This document shows positions 22,995 through 33,599 of a DNA stretch of 64,000 bases, one piece after another. The stretch is from Petrosia ficiformis (lineage: Eukaryota > Porifera > Demospongiae > Haplosclerida > Petrosiidae). The notes beneath the pieces are model-generated. The model ran no database searches and had not been told where the DNA came from. It saw only the letters and a program-made list of their open reading frames with translations. How positions within the stretch are numbered: the stretch's first letter is position 1; every line of letters starts with the position of its first letter. The DNA is taken from contig OX345641.1 in assembly GCA_947044365.1 (NCBI GenBank), positions 4,620,460 through 4,684,459 of the forward strand. The letters run 5' to 3'. Made by a program: the position numbers and the translations under genes.

Positions 22995-25186
22995 ATTCAG
23001 TCATTCACAAAAGTCCACAGCATTTCTATATATATAGGCAGATTAACTTTACAGTTTAGGGGAGGGCCAATGACCTTTGAGTGTAGGGGGAGGCTAGTTT
23101 AGGGTGTGTCGCAATGATCATCGACTGATTGGCAGAGAGGGGTTCAGGACGTCTATTATACTCTGTAGAAAAGTCAGATAAGTGAGCTAATTTTTTAAAT
23201 TAATAATCATAATTGTTTTGCCAGAGTATGGTAAGCCCATCCCCATGATAAAAGTGTTATTCATACAGTCATCAGTACTAGTAAAGTGGTGCAGCTTGAT
23301 ATATGTTAACTTTCTATGAAACTGCTATGTTTAACTGTTAAATTAGGGGCGTAAATGTGATTGAAACCAATTTCCACTTAATGCTGCTCTCTAGATCTAT
23401 AATATAATATTATATAGATTATCAATGATCAATGTCAGAAATACCTTCGGGGTAAAACATGGGCTGGCTGTTTTTTCATAAAAAGATTTCAAGATTTCAT
23501 AAAGGTTTCCAGACTTTTACTATAAAATATAAGCAATAGACATTTCTATGGCGATTTCAAAATTTCAGCAAGTAAAGTGTACCTATGAGATTTGAGCCCA
23601 TGTTGGACCCCTCAGAGATACTCCTATAGTCTTACTCGTGAATCCTGCTTTGTCAACGTAACCACTTCAACTTTCTATAATGTTTCCAGTAATCATTAAG
23701 CATTCTGTTTATGGGACTATAGAATAGACACACCAAGCTACCATATAGGCCCGCAAAGGGAAGAGGGAACAGGTCCCTGCATTAATCAGTGTGTGTTGAT
23801 CAGCTGCAAGGACCCTTGAAATACATAAATCCAAAAGGACCAAGCATAGAACCACAGTTTAGTAAGCTATGTCATGCTTTGTCAAAGTGAAGATACTTTT
23901 TAAAAACTATTTTGAGAAAGTTAACGTCTTTGTGACACTAGTCTCTGACCTCTTCTCCCCTCCCTCTAGACCAGCTTCATTATTAGTGAAATGAATGCAC
24001 TCACAGAAATTACACTCCAGTCATGCAAAAAATATAGATTATAATAATCAGTGTTAAAATCAAATAGAAAACAATTTTGTGGCTTCAGTTACGTACATGT
24101 ACATGAAATAAAATAGGTAGAGCGAGAAAGTGACTATCATGACAGTTTAGAGCCAGCTCGATGTTGTACCAGCCACTACTTCAATTATAGTCCATTTCCT
24201 GGTGTGTTTTGACAGCGGTAGCCTTCAAACAAGATGAGTTGTGTTTCCATGCACTCTTTTGCTACCAGAAGTCTTCAGAAAGTGGTGAAACGGCAATCGT
24301 GAGTTGTAAAAATTGTAATAACTTTATAACGAAAAGATTTTAGTTTATTTTTTTATTTTGATCCTTGTGTAATTTCCAGTCTGTTGGTAGCTCAATCAAA
24401 GTCCCAATGTGGTTAGTTGTCTAGAAATTTTGGTAGACAAAACGCCTGATTACAGTAACCTTTCACTCCACCTATGTGGGTGAGGGTTAATAAAACAATC
24501 ACTGAACTATACAGCAGACAATAAGTAACACCACTTTATTGTTAATGTCTATAAGTACCACAAAAACAGGTAATAGGTAGGGGTGGGAATCAGTTGGATT
24601 TTTAAAATCGATTATCAGAACATCATAATCACTCGATTAATCAGTGTGGTATTTATTAACTTAGAATCATTTCCTCTTAGTGCACGGAAATGATGACATA
24701 GACTCATATAGTTTTGCTTTATTTATTACAAAATATCCAATTAAGTGGGTTTGGCTAATCAATCGCTTTTTTACTTTTCTGTCTAATAATTGGTAACAAT
24801 GTTGTAAATCGATTGATTAATTGATTAATCAATTATTAGTCCCCTCCCTAGTAATAAGGAAAACCAGTAATCAATGGAGTACAAAGCAGTTCTTGGACAA
24901 ATTATGTAGCTACAGAATCATGTTTTTATATATAATACAATATATACAGTGAAATATCTCTATTGAGGACACCCTGAAATGAAGACACCCCTATAATCAG
25001 GACACTTATATTTGTCCCAATGCTGTCCGCAATAAAGGGCTTCCACTGTAATTATATAATATTATAATTATAATTGTTTTATATCCTTCCTTAATCTGTT
25101 AGAACATATTGTAGTCCGTAAATTAATGTGTGTTTGTGTAGTAATTTGTTATTAATTATAATATAAAAATGTTTCATTGAATATAG
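22995..25186. other. shared upstream region of the two kelch-kinase genes
   Basis: Divergent intergenic region that should hold both promoters and the missing first coding exon of gene 2. It contains a repeat unit at about 24110-24340 (shared with 32.4 and 33.0 kb), an inverted-end MITE at about 24577-24850 (TAGGGGTGGGAATC against GTCCCCTCCCTA) and a short segment near 24960-25050 resembling a widespread repeat (GAGGACACC, GGACACTTATATTTGTCC). I cannot place a TATA box or start site. Confidence 0.4.
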
Positions 25187-25726
25187 TGTATCAGCCCAGT
25201 CCAAGATATGGCCACTGTTCAATTACAACTCGAAGAAAGGTAGTTGTATGGGGTGGAATTCAAAAGGATCTCTCAACTAATCATTCTTCACCCAATACAA
25301 TAAGATCTGCTTCTCAAGTGGATATATTCAATGTCTGTACTGGCAAATGGCAAAATGTACAGACTAAGCTTGGCTCTCCACATCCTGGAATTGGCAATAG
25401 TGGTAGTGCTTGTATAGACAATAAATTATACTTCCTTGGTGGAGGTTGTGGTAGTTCCAGCTGTATGCATAACGAACTCACACAACTTGACACTTCAACA
25501 ATGCAGTGGGAAAGAATAGTTGCTACTAATCCCATGGAAGCACCTATGCCAAAAAATAGTCATGGAATGGTTGCTTTTAAAAGAAACGGTGAAAACTTTT
25601 TTTGTGTGTTCGGTGGATTCACTGTTTTCTCATTACGGCAGCAACCACAACAGCCTTATAGTCAAAACCCAGTTTATCCTAGTCTTGGATGGACTGGTGA
25701 ATTACATCTGTTCAATCTGCGAACAC
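25187..25726 (+). CDS. gene 2 kelch exon
   Basis: 540 nt, acceptor GAATATAG, donor GTATGT. Kelch units visible: PSPRYGHCSITTRRKVVVWGG, SACIDNKLYFLGGGCG and GMVAFKRNGENFFCVFGGF. It aligns along its length with gene 1 exon 2 and has the same flanking phases (1 and 1). Confidence 0.85.
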
Positions 25727-28700
25727 GTATGTTAGCATGCACTCACAATGTATAATCAATATTCATTTTTATCTGATGTATTTCTAGGGACATGGTCTAC
25801 TCCACCAACAACTGGAGAACGACCTCCTCCTTGTTCAAATTTCTCTTTTAGTATGATTGCTCCTGATGAAGCATTATTATTAGGAGGATTTCAGAATGGA
25901 AGACTATATGTTAATGACATATACATTATCAACTTTACAAACATGGTCAGTTTATATATATGCACTTACAATTTTTAATTATTTGAGCTTGACATTCTTG
26001 TTACAGCATTGGAGAAAGATTACTTCCCCCAGAGTGCCATGGCGTAATGGTATTGGATACCACTCAGCTTCCTGCATTGATGGACCTTTATTTGGTCAAC
26101 AGCATCCTTTGCTACTCGTAATAGGAGGGAAGGACTCTAACAAGAGCACAGTCAAAGAGGCATGGCTTTTTGATATTGACAGAAATAATTGGATGAAGGT
26201 ATGGTCAATTATGTGTGCTTGACTCTTTGGTATAAGTATAACACATGTAATGTGTGTACATATGCAGTTAATGTTCTGAGAGTGATTGCAGTATTATAGC
26301 TAAATAAACTGAGAGTGATGATAGCAACATAGCATGATTCTTAATATAATTAGCTTGTATACATACCTGTACTACTTTGAATATTTTTATAATTAAGATT
26401 ACATTACGTGGCCCAATTTGTGATAACAACAATATTGAACAGTATTCATATTCACTTTGACTTCAGCAAAATGTTCATAACTTTAGTTTGTGTAATGACC
26501 AACAATCTTTGCACCTGCACCATTTTCATATAATCATCCTTCCCGTTGTTTTTTTTATTGTATGTCAAATTTCAATCCTTATTGAGTTACATTGTAGTAC
26601 AATAACGATAATCACATATATATTAACCTTATGACATTAAACTATACACTATATTACATTTATAGTCATCACATCCCAGACATCATGAATGTGAACAGAC
26701 TTCAGAATATCTGAAATGAAACTTAAGGTGGTACTAGGGAGTGGGCGGATGCGACTCCAATCAGTTTCAAAATAGAATATTATATATGACTCTAACCTGG
26801 TGTAATAGCAACCTTCATATCTTCTCATGATCTTTATACTTCTCTACAAGAGTGGGAGTGTTGGAAAAATGTCCATTTTTGCCATCGTAATAAGTACAAA
26901 ACCAAGAAAGCCACGCCCACCAATCATGGCGTGCATCAAGTACAATGCAAGTACAATGCATTTTGAGAAAACAAATAGAGCCGTTTTCTGCAAATTCATT
27001 TTACTTTTATAGTTACAAGAGGCTGAAGAAAGCTGAATTCTGTAGCTTTTCACTGAAACCATAAAATCTACCTTTCTAAACACTATCAAACTCCGATCTT
27101 TCTCAGAGAGCAACTACAGTTACCCTGCCGAAGGGTGTGTTTAGCTTTGTTTCTGAAAATATATATAATATCAGTGAAAACATTTAGGCCCAATAATTAT
27201 ACCCCCGGGTGGGTGTGGCTTCCAAAGATACAGAATTGAACCAGATTGTATGCAGCAAGAAGCTGGCAAGACTAGAAACTGATTGGAGTAGCATCCGCCC
27301 ACGGAAAAGACTACAACCTTAATATATGTTAACTTTCTTAATTAATGATACTGCTAAGTTTAACTGATAATACTTTGTCAGCACTATGCCTCTCTATTGC
27401 TATCATATAGTATTTCAATACCATCCATACTCATTCCAATTAATATACTCCCTAAAATATAACAAAAACAAAATATCTAGAGGAAAAAGTATCCCTATGA
27501 TTGCTTTGTGGTGTCCAGTACGCGTAATCATGGCTGAATTTATAATGCCTGAAACACAACAGCTATTATTTTGATTATCTACTCTCCTTACTTTTCAAAA
27601 GACCTTGTAGAACTTTAGAAATATATTTCAGGCAGAATAGCTAGCTATTAGTTCCAGTTTCTACGTAAGCTACTTAGCTATAAACAGCTTTCTTTCTGCT
27701 GGTCTGTAGAGCTCGAGCGCGCGTTCTTTTCCACGCCACACCCATTATTGACAGAGCCCCCGGGAATGACGCAACTTCCTTAACTACGTATACAACGCGT
27801 ACTCGCGCAAGTAGACACAAGAAAATATATGTATATAGATTCAACCCCGTGAAAGCAATCATAGGGATGGCCCTACGGGGCCATAAAAAGATGCATTGTT
27901 TGTAGATTATTGGGTGATTAGTAAATAGTGATGGGGAGTTCTCTGATGTACCGTACCGTCTCTGCTTGTATGATCTTGGTCAGTGTTTCTACAGACCCAG
28001 TATTGCTATCAGTCAGTGTTACTGAGCTACTGCTGTCGGAAGACATTACACTAGGTTTTGCAAATTTACAAACATAATGGAAAGATTAAATTACAAAAGT
28101 CGTGACAGGTGCAATAATGATTACAGAGGTGCATTAATTGGAATGAGTATGGTATATATACACTGTTAGTGTCATGTTCAATTAATTTTGTACTCTGAAC
28201 AGGTTCCTATCCCAACTAAAATTATCAGTCGACTTCAACATTCAGCATGTGTTGTAAAGCTTTCTTCTCAATGTATTTATTTGGTTATATTTGGTGGAAT
28301 AAGTGCATGGATGGTAGGACGATCCCTAACTGACCAACCTATGAAAGCCGACACTGCTGTAATAGAAATGAGTGAGTACATGCTCTATAGATTCAATATG
28401 TAGTTTAATAGAATTATCATTTCATATTCTTTACCTGATACAGTAAGGGGAGTGGGTGATGATTGGTTAGTGTCTCGTACTTGGGATCAGCAGGAATTAT
28501 CATCTAGAGAATATCTTAATAGAATATCTAAAAGGATGATAGAAGCCAAAGATATTTGGCAACAAACAGCAAGAGATACACAACAAGAAATGGCTGAACT
28601 CCAACAAACAATAACACAATTTCAACAAAGGGAAAGAGAAGCTGAGCAACGTGTACAAAGGGCAGAAAGAAGGGCAGTAGATGCACAACAACAACGCCAG

Positions 28701-30010
28701 AGGTATTATGTAGCATAATTGTATTGAAGTCATTAATTTTTATAGTTACTATGTAGCAAAGTCAAGTTGTTTCTAGCATGTGATGCCCAGACAATTTAAT
28801 TCTCGGTATAGAGAATTGGTATGCCCAGACAATTTAATTCTTGGTATAGAGAATTGGTATAATTAGCCCATGTAAATCCATTGTAGTGAAAAGCAAAAAT
28901 TTATAATTTTATCAATTCTTGTTTACACATGCATCAGATAATTTTTACTATCATCAGGGATGTAAATATAGTTGTAGGTAATGTTCTGGCAAGTATTGCA
29001 TGCCTTTTAACTACACTTTTAAAGAATCATTATGTTTCTTTTTTATGTACAAATAAATAATGGTTTATGTACTTACTTGCATTTTTTCACTTTTGTTTGT
29101 ATTCTTGGCATTCAGAGCACAGCAAATATTTGACCATGTGCAAAGACAATTAAGAGAAAATCAAGACCGGTATCAACAACTACAGGCTGATTTGGATGCT
29201 AATAGACAAAGAGCAAATGTTGATGAAGTCAATTCGTGGGTGGTACAAAGAGATGATATTCATATGACAGAACAGGTTTTAGGTAGAGGTGCATGGGGAG
29301 AAGTAAGAGTAGCTACATTTTGTGGTTTACAAGTGGCAGCTAAATACCTACATGAATTGATTATATCTAATCACAATCGTGGTCTATTCACTCGAGAGAT
29401 GAATATAGCTACTCAGTTACGCCACCCTAACTTGGTTCAGATTATTGGAGCTACAGTTGGTCATGAAATCGAAAGAAACTTTATTACTTGTATTTTAATG
29501 GAGTTAATGCCAACTAACCTTAGATCACATTTAGAGCAACAACAACTTACTCAAAACCAAGTTGTTAATATTGGCATAGATGTTGCATTAGCATTGAACT
29601 ACCTCCATAAGAAAACACCTCACCCAATAATTCATCGGGACATCAGTAGTGCAAATGTTTTGTTGCAATCTATTGGAGTTGGCCAATGGATGGCAAAAGT
29701 ATCTGACTTTGGTACAGCAAATTTTATTCACCAGATAGTAACACCTGGACCTGGTGCACAAATATATGCTGCACCAGAGGTTGGCTCCCCTGACCGACAT
29801 TCTCCCAAGATGGATGTTTTTAGTTTTGGTGTTCTTCTCATTGAGATGCGAAACTCAAGACTTCCAACTGTAAATGAAAGAGAGCATGACATAGAACGAA
29901 TGCTCTGGCCACCTTTCGAAGTAATCGTCCGTCATTGCATTGATAGAGAAGCACACAACCGTCCTGAAATATCTGTTATTTTAAATGAACTTAGAGGGTT
30001 ACCTCAATAG
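25187..30010 (+). CDS. kelch-coiled coil-kinase fusion gene (gene 2)
   Basis: Exons 25187-25726, 25788-25945, 26007-26198, 28203-28371, 28444-28702 and 29116-30010 join in one frame (2213 nt). An unseen first exon must supply the start and one base. Gene 1 begins with a 16 nt coding exon of the same phase, so a tiny first exon is expected here too. Kelch repeats occupy the first four exons, a long Gln/Arg/Glu-rich coiled coil the fifth and start of the sixth, and a complete TKL-like kinase the rest. It is likely a cytoplasmic signalling kinase with a propeller for target binding; substrate unknown. The 2 kb intron at 26199-28202 is filled with two transposons. Confidence 0.85.
26741..27302. 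mobile_element. TIR element, GTGGGCGGATGC ends
   Basis: GTGGGCGGATGCGACTCCAA on the left; the complement with one change (GATGCTACTCC) on the right; inverted ends of at least 28 bp. No transposase; the 89-codon antisense frame is not supported. It lies in the long fourth intron of gene 2. Confidence 0.7.
27487..27893. mobile_element. CCCTATGATTGCTTT element, uninterrupted copy
   Basis: Runs from TATCCCTATGATTGCTTTGT to AAAGCAATCATAGGGATGGC, nearly identical to the flanks of the nested element at 15.3-16.5 kb (shared GCTTTCTTTCTGCTGGTCTG and CCCCCGGGAATGA). It provides the empty site for that insertion. Located in an intron of gene 2. Confidence 0.7.
28444..28702 (+). CDS. gene 2 coiled-coil exon
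   Basis: 259 nt between TGATACAG and GTATTA. It starts with RGVGDDWLVSRTWDQQELSS, then a heptad-like stretch with EMAELQQTITQFQQREREAE and QRVQRAERRAVDAQQ. Ends in phase 2 and joins the kinase exon to give RQR-AQQ. In gene 1 the matching sequence is fused to the kinase exon. Confidence 0.8.
28783..28860. repeat. 39 bp tandem duplication
   Basis: Two adjacent copies of a unit starting ATGCCCAGACAATTTAATTC, one base different. Lies in the intron between the coiled-coil and kinase exons of gene 2. Confidence 0.7.
29116..30010 (+). CDS. gene 2 kinase exon, intact catalytic motifs
   Basis: 895 nt from TTGGCATTCAG to TAG. All diagnostic motifs are present in order: LGRGAWGEV loop, AAKY lysine, TREMNIA helix C Glu, LRHPNLVQIIGAT, HRDISSANVLL with catalytic Asp and Asn, KVSDFGTANF, YAAPEV, DVFSFGVLL and HNRPEIS Arg. 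The HRDxxxxN loop with ISSAN and the overall pattern are of the tyrosine-kinase-like (TKL) group, most likely Ser/Thr or dual specificity. It ends a few residues after the kinase domain. Confidence 0.9.
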
Positions 30011-30384
30011 CAGATCAAATCCTGTATCGTAATTATAGTAGTATGTACATTTGGTCTAATATTAATAAATCGAATTGCATTTAGCATTATAATTGTTATT
30101 GTAATTAGATAATTTGTTATAATATGAATTTTGTTATATACATGATGACTTCAATTTTTCAAAGAATTTTGTTTCTATGTAATTGTAACGTTGCTTTTAC
30201 TGATGTGGTGAAAACATTCGAATTCCTGACCAAGAAAAGTATGAAGAAGTAGTGAATTCATTCTGTTCACCAATGCAGACAGCTTCATCAAGACCACTGA
30301 TGAACCATACTGGATTGGTGCTTATTAAAGACATCAGGATGAGGAATTAAATTCCAGTTTGATGATCTAATCAGAAGACAAGGA

Positions 30385-31489
30385 GGTCAGTGCACTTTTG
30401 GTTCAAGCAATTTTCATTTACATTGACAATTGATTTTGCTAAATTTTCTGTTTCTTTCATGTTATAACTCATATCTTACAAAGTCTTAAATGTACTGTTT
30501 GCTTCCGCACTGTAGACAACTATCACTAAAGTCTAAGAATGAATTATTACAGCATCATTTTGTTATCACTTAAAATCGAATTTAAAATTTAGAATTTTGA
30601 TTTCATTTTCACATTGCTACTTATCAGACTTGTTTAACACTTGGATTTTTATTAACTAACATAATTACAGAATACAGTAATGAATAGAATAAAATACTGA
30701 ATAATAATCAGTCACATGACATTTAGTCACATGGGTAAATAATAAAATGGAGAACGATTGTTATAATAATATATAAAAGAATAATAGTGACAGTCACATC
30801 CAGATTAAATGGTCTTGATGACTTCCTCCACAGTATTTCCCCCCTGTTTGCTGCTGCTGATGATGATGATGATCTGGAACAGCAAGCTGTAATTATCACT
30901 ACTACGCCTCTCCATCAGCCACTCGAATTAGCCGACAATGACTCTGATGACTTTCAGTAGTTGTGAAGTAGTCAACTTGAGCCTGAATGCATGTAGTTTC
31001 AGTGCAAAGAGCCTAAGAATTTATAACAATCATTCTCTATTATAATATTTTGCCCGTGTGACTAAATGTCATGTAACTGATTATTATTCAGTATTATATT
31101 TCATATTTCATTACTGTATTCTATAATTATGTCAGTTAATAAAAATCCAAGTGTTAAACAAGTCTGATAAGTAGGAATGTAAAATTGAAATCAAAATTCA
31201 AAATTTAAAATTCGATTTTAAGTGATAACAAAAATGAAATCAAAATTTAAAATTCGATTTTAAGTGATAACAAAATGAAATCAAAATTTAAAATTCAATT
31301 TCAAGTGATAACAAAATGATGCTGTAATAATTCATTTTTAGACTTTAGCGAGAGTTGTCTACAGTGCGGAAGCAAATGGTACATTTAAAACTTTGTAAGA
31401 TATGAGTTATAACATGAAAGAAACAGAAAATTTAGCAAAATCAATTGTCAATGTAAATGAAAATTGCTTGAACCAAAAGTGCACTGACC
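30385..31489. mobile_element. foldback element with about 400 bp arms
   Basis: The left arm (30385 to about 30780) starts GGTCAGTGCACTTTTGGTTC; the right arm (about 31020-31489) is its reverse complement ending GTGCACTGACC. The right arm carries an extra three-fold tandem repeat, about 31188-31316, with the core AAATTTAAAATTCGATTTTA. The unpaired centre contains TGATGATGATGATGATC, with no gene. Confidence 0.8.
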
Positions 31490-31609
31490 CACCATACATC
31501 TACAGGCAAATATTCACATTACCATTTTTTTTAAATGAATTAGATATATAGCTATACAGAGAGACAAGATAATGAACAAGCATTTTAATTAGCAAGAGAA
31601 CTATTACCT

Positions 31610-32020
31610 TCTATAACGAGCGCCGTCGGGACGGGACCCTCGCCTACGTGGTTAAGTAGTAACGTGTGATGTATGAAGTTTAAACTTTAAACGTAAATAA
31701 TTGTAAGTAATTGTAAATAATTATGTTTATCGAAAGTAGATGTGATAATATTGTATAATGTGTACATCATAATAGATATTATGTTGCTATTAAAGTTATA
31801 TATTAGAGCTGAGGTTCTTGATATCTATGTGTAATACACACAGAAGAATAGAAGTAATGAGAAAAACTAATATATATATATATATATATCTTACATCTTA
31901 TTCTCTGTTTTCCTTCGAAGACGTTCTCAAGTCTACCTCCAACGTGTGAAAACGTATTGAATGAATACCGTCGGGACGGGACCCTCGCCTACGTGGCAAG
32001 GTAATACAAACTATAATTTC
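31610..32020. repeat. repeat with GTCGGGACGGGACCCTCGCC ends
   Basis: The bases CCGTCGGGACGGGACCCTCG followed by CCTACGTGG appear twice in direct orientation, at about 31624 and 31969, bracketing AT-rich sequence. A related inverted form, CCTACGCTACGCGGCGAGGG, closes the two repeats to the right. This is likely a transposon edge family; the class is not clear. Confidence 0.45.
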
Positions 32021-32429
32021 GAAATATAATATGCCAAAAGATTATAATTATCATTGCTCGTTTGTATGGTCATATAATAATGAGAATGTTTACTTCAGAT
32101 TGTTTAGTTTGTGTATAAAACATATTAAGTTATAAAACCGTACTGGCATGTTAGTTTTTATAATAATATTATAATAGATATAGATATATATATATAATAT
32201 ATATATATATATAAATTATATAAACTAACATGTCACTACTTATTACTTAGTATGATTATACTAGTCTCTTCCTTGTCTATACTATAAGTCTTACATTTTA
32301 GTCTCTGTATTATCTGAAAGAAGAAAGAAAGATCCTCAATTCGTCTTGTGAAATATTCCACAAAGACAGCATAGACAGGTCCTCAAAACTGCTGACGTTC
32401 GAGTAACGTGCACAGCACATGACTTGAAA

Positions 32430-32758
32430 TTGAAATAGGCGGAGTTTGAAAGTAATGGAGAATGCTTGGAGCCAGTACTCGATGTTGTAGCAACCACTAC
32501 CCAAATTTTGTTTGCTTTTATGTAGTGCTTTGCTAGCGATAGTCATGATACAGGAGTAGTTATGTTTTGATGTATCCAGATGCCTCCACGAGTCTTCTCA
32601 AGTCTGGAAACAGTAATCGTGAGTTATAAACATTGTGATAACTTTATAACCGAAAGGTTTAAGAAGAATTCCTACGTTATTTTTTTTCCTTGTATAATTT
32701 GAAGTCTACCAGTACCTCTTTTGAAATGTCAATGTTTTTATTTTTCCAGAAAAATTGC

Positions 32759-32796
<38 letters not shown>

Positions 32797-33346
32797 ACAG
32801 ACACACAGACACACAGACAAAACGATTACCGTACCCTTCCGCCTACGCTACGCGGCGAGGGTAATCACCTGGATCACGTGTTTAGTACATGACGCTGCAG
32901 GACGTACGTACGTACGTCATACCTGTAGGTGGAGCCGGAGCTAGGTAGCTCTCTACTATCTTGCATCAATGGTGATGTAGTAGCAACCATAACATCGATT
33001 GTTTTGGGTTTGAAGCGTTTCTTGGCTAGCGACAGCCATGCAAGAGGACCACTTGTGTTTCGTGTGTCCATATTTTCTCTCGTTATTGCCCTCGTTTCAT
33101 CTTAAAGTGGTGAAACAATAACTGTGAGTTATAAAAATTGTCATAACTCTAGAACCAAAAGGTTTAAGAAGAATTCCTACGTTATTTTTTTTCCTTGTAT
33201 AATTTGAAGTCTATCAGTACCCCTTTTGAAATGTCAATGTTTTTATTTTTCAAGAAAAATTGCTAACACACACACACACAGAAACACAGACACACAGACA
33301 AAACGATTACCGTACCCTTCCGCCTACGCTACGCGGCGAGGGTAAT
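32430..33346. repeat. two tandem copies of a 450 bp repeat with CA microsatellite
   Basis: The segments about 32430-32868 and 32930-33346 share GTTTAAGAAGAATTCCTACG, TTGAAATGTCAATGTTTTTA, a (CA)n/(CAGA)n run and the end CGATTACCGTACCCTTCCGC followed by CTACGCTACGCGGCGAGGGT. A third, partial copy lies at about 24110-24340. Confidence 0.7.
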
Positions 33347-33599
33347 AATGTCATAATCTAGTTAAAAGTATAATTTATAATTATGGTTATAACTCTAACA
33401 GTGACTAAAACATGTTTTTTTAATACTATAGCTAGCCATACATAATATGTATACATTATGAATGATTTGTACATGTCAGTCAGTCAATGATTATTACATA
33501 GTTCAGATATTGGCCACTCTAAAGATTCAAAATAATTTAATGCTAGCAGTATTGACATGCTGTTTTAGGCACTGATATCTACAATTATATTATTTATAG

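Noticed and set aside
24225..24299. First exon of gene 2
   Set aside because: ATG-led with a GTGAGT donor, but it ends in phase 2 whereas the kelch exon at 25187 needs phase 1, and the segment is a dispersed repeat also present at 32.5 and 33.0 kb.
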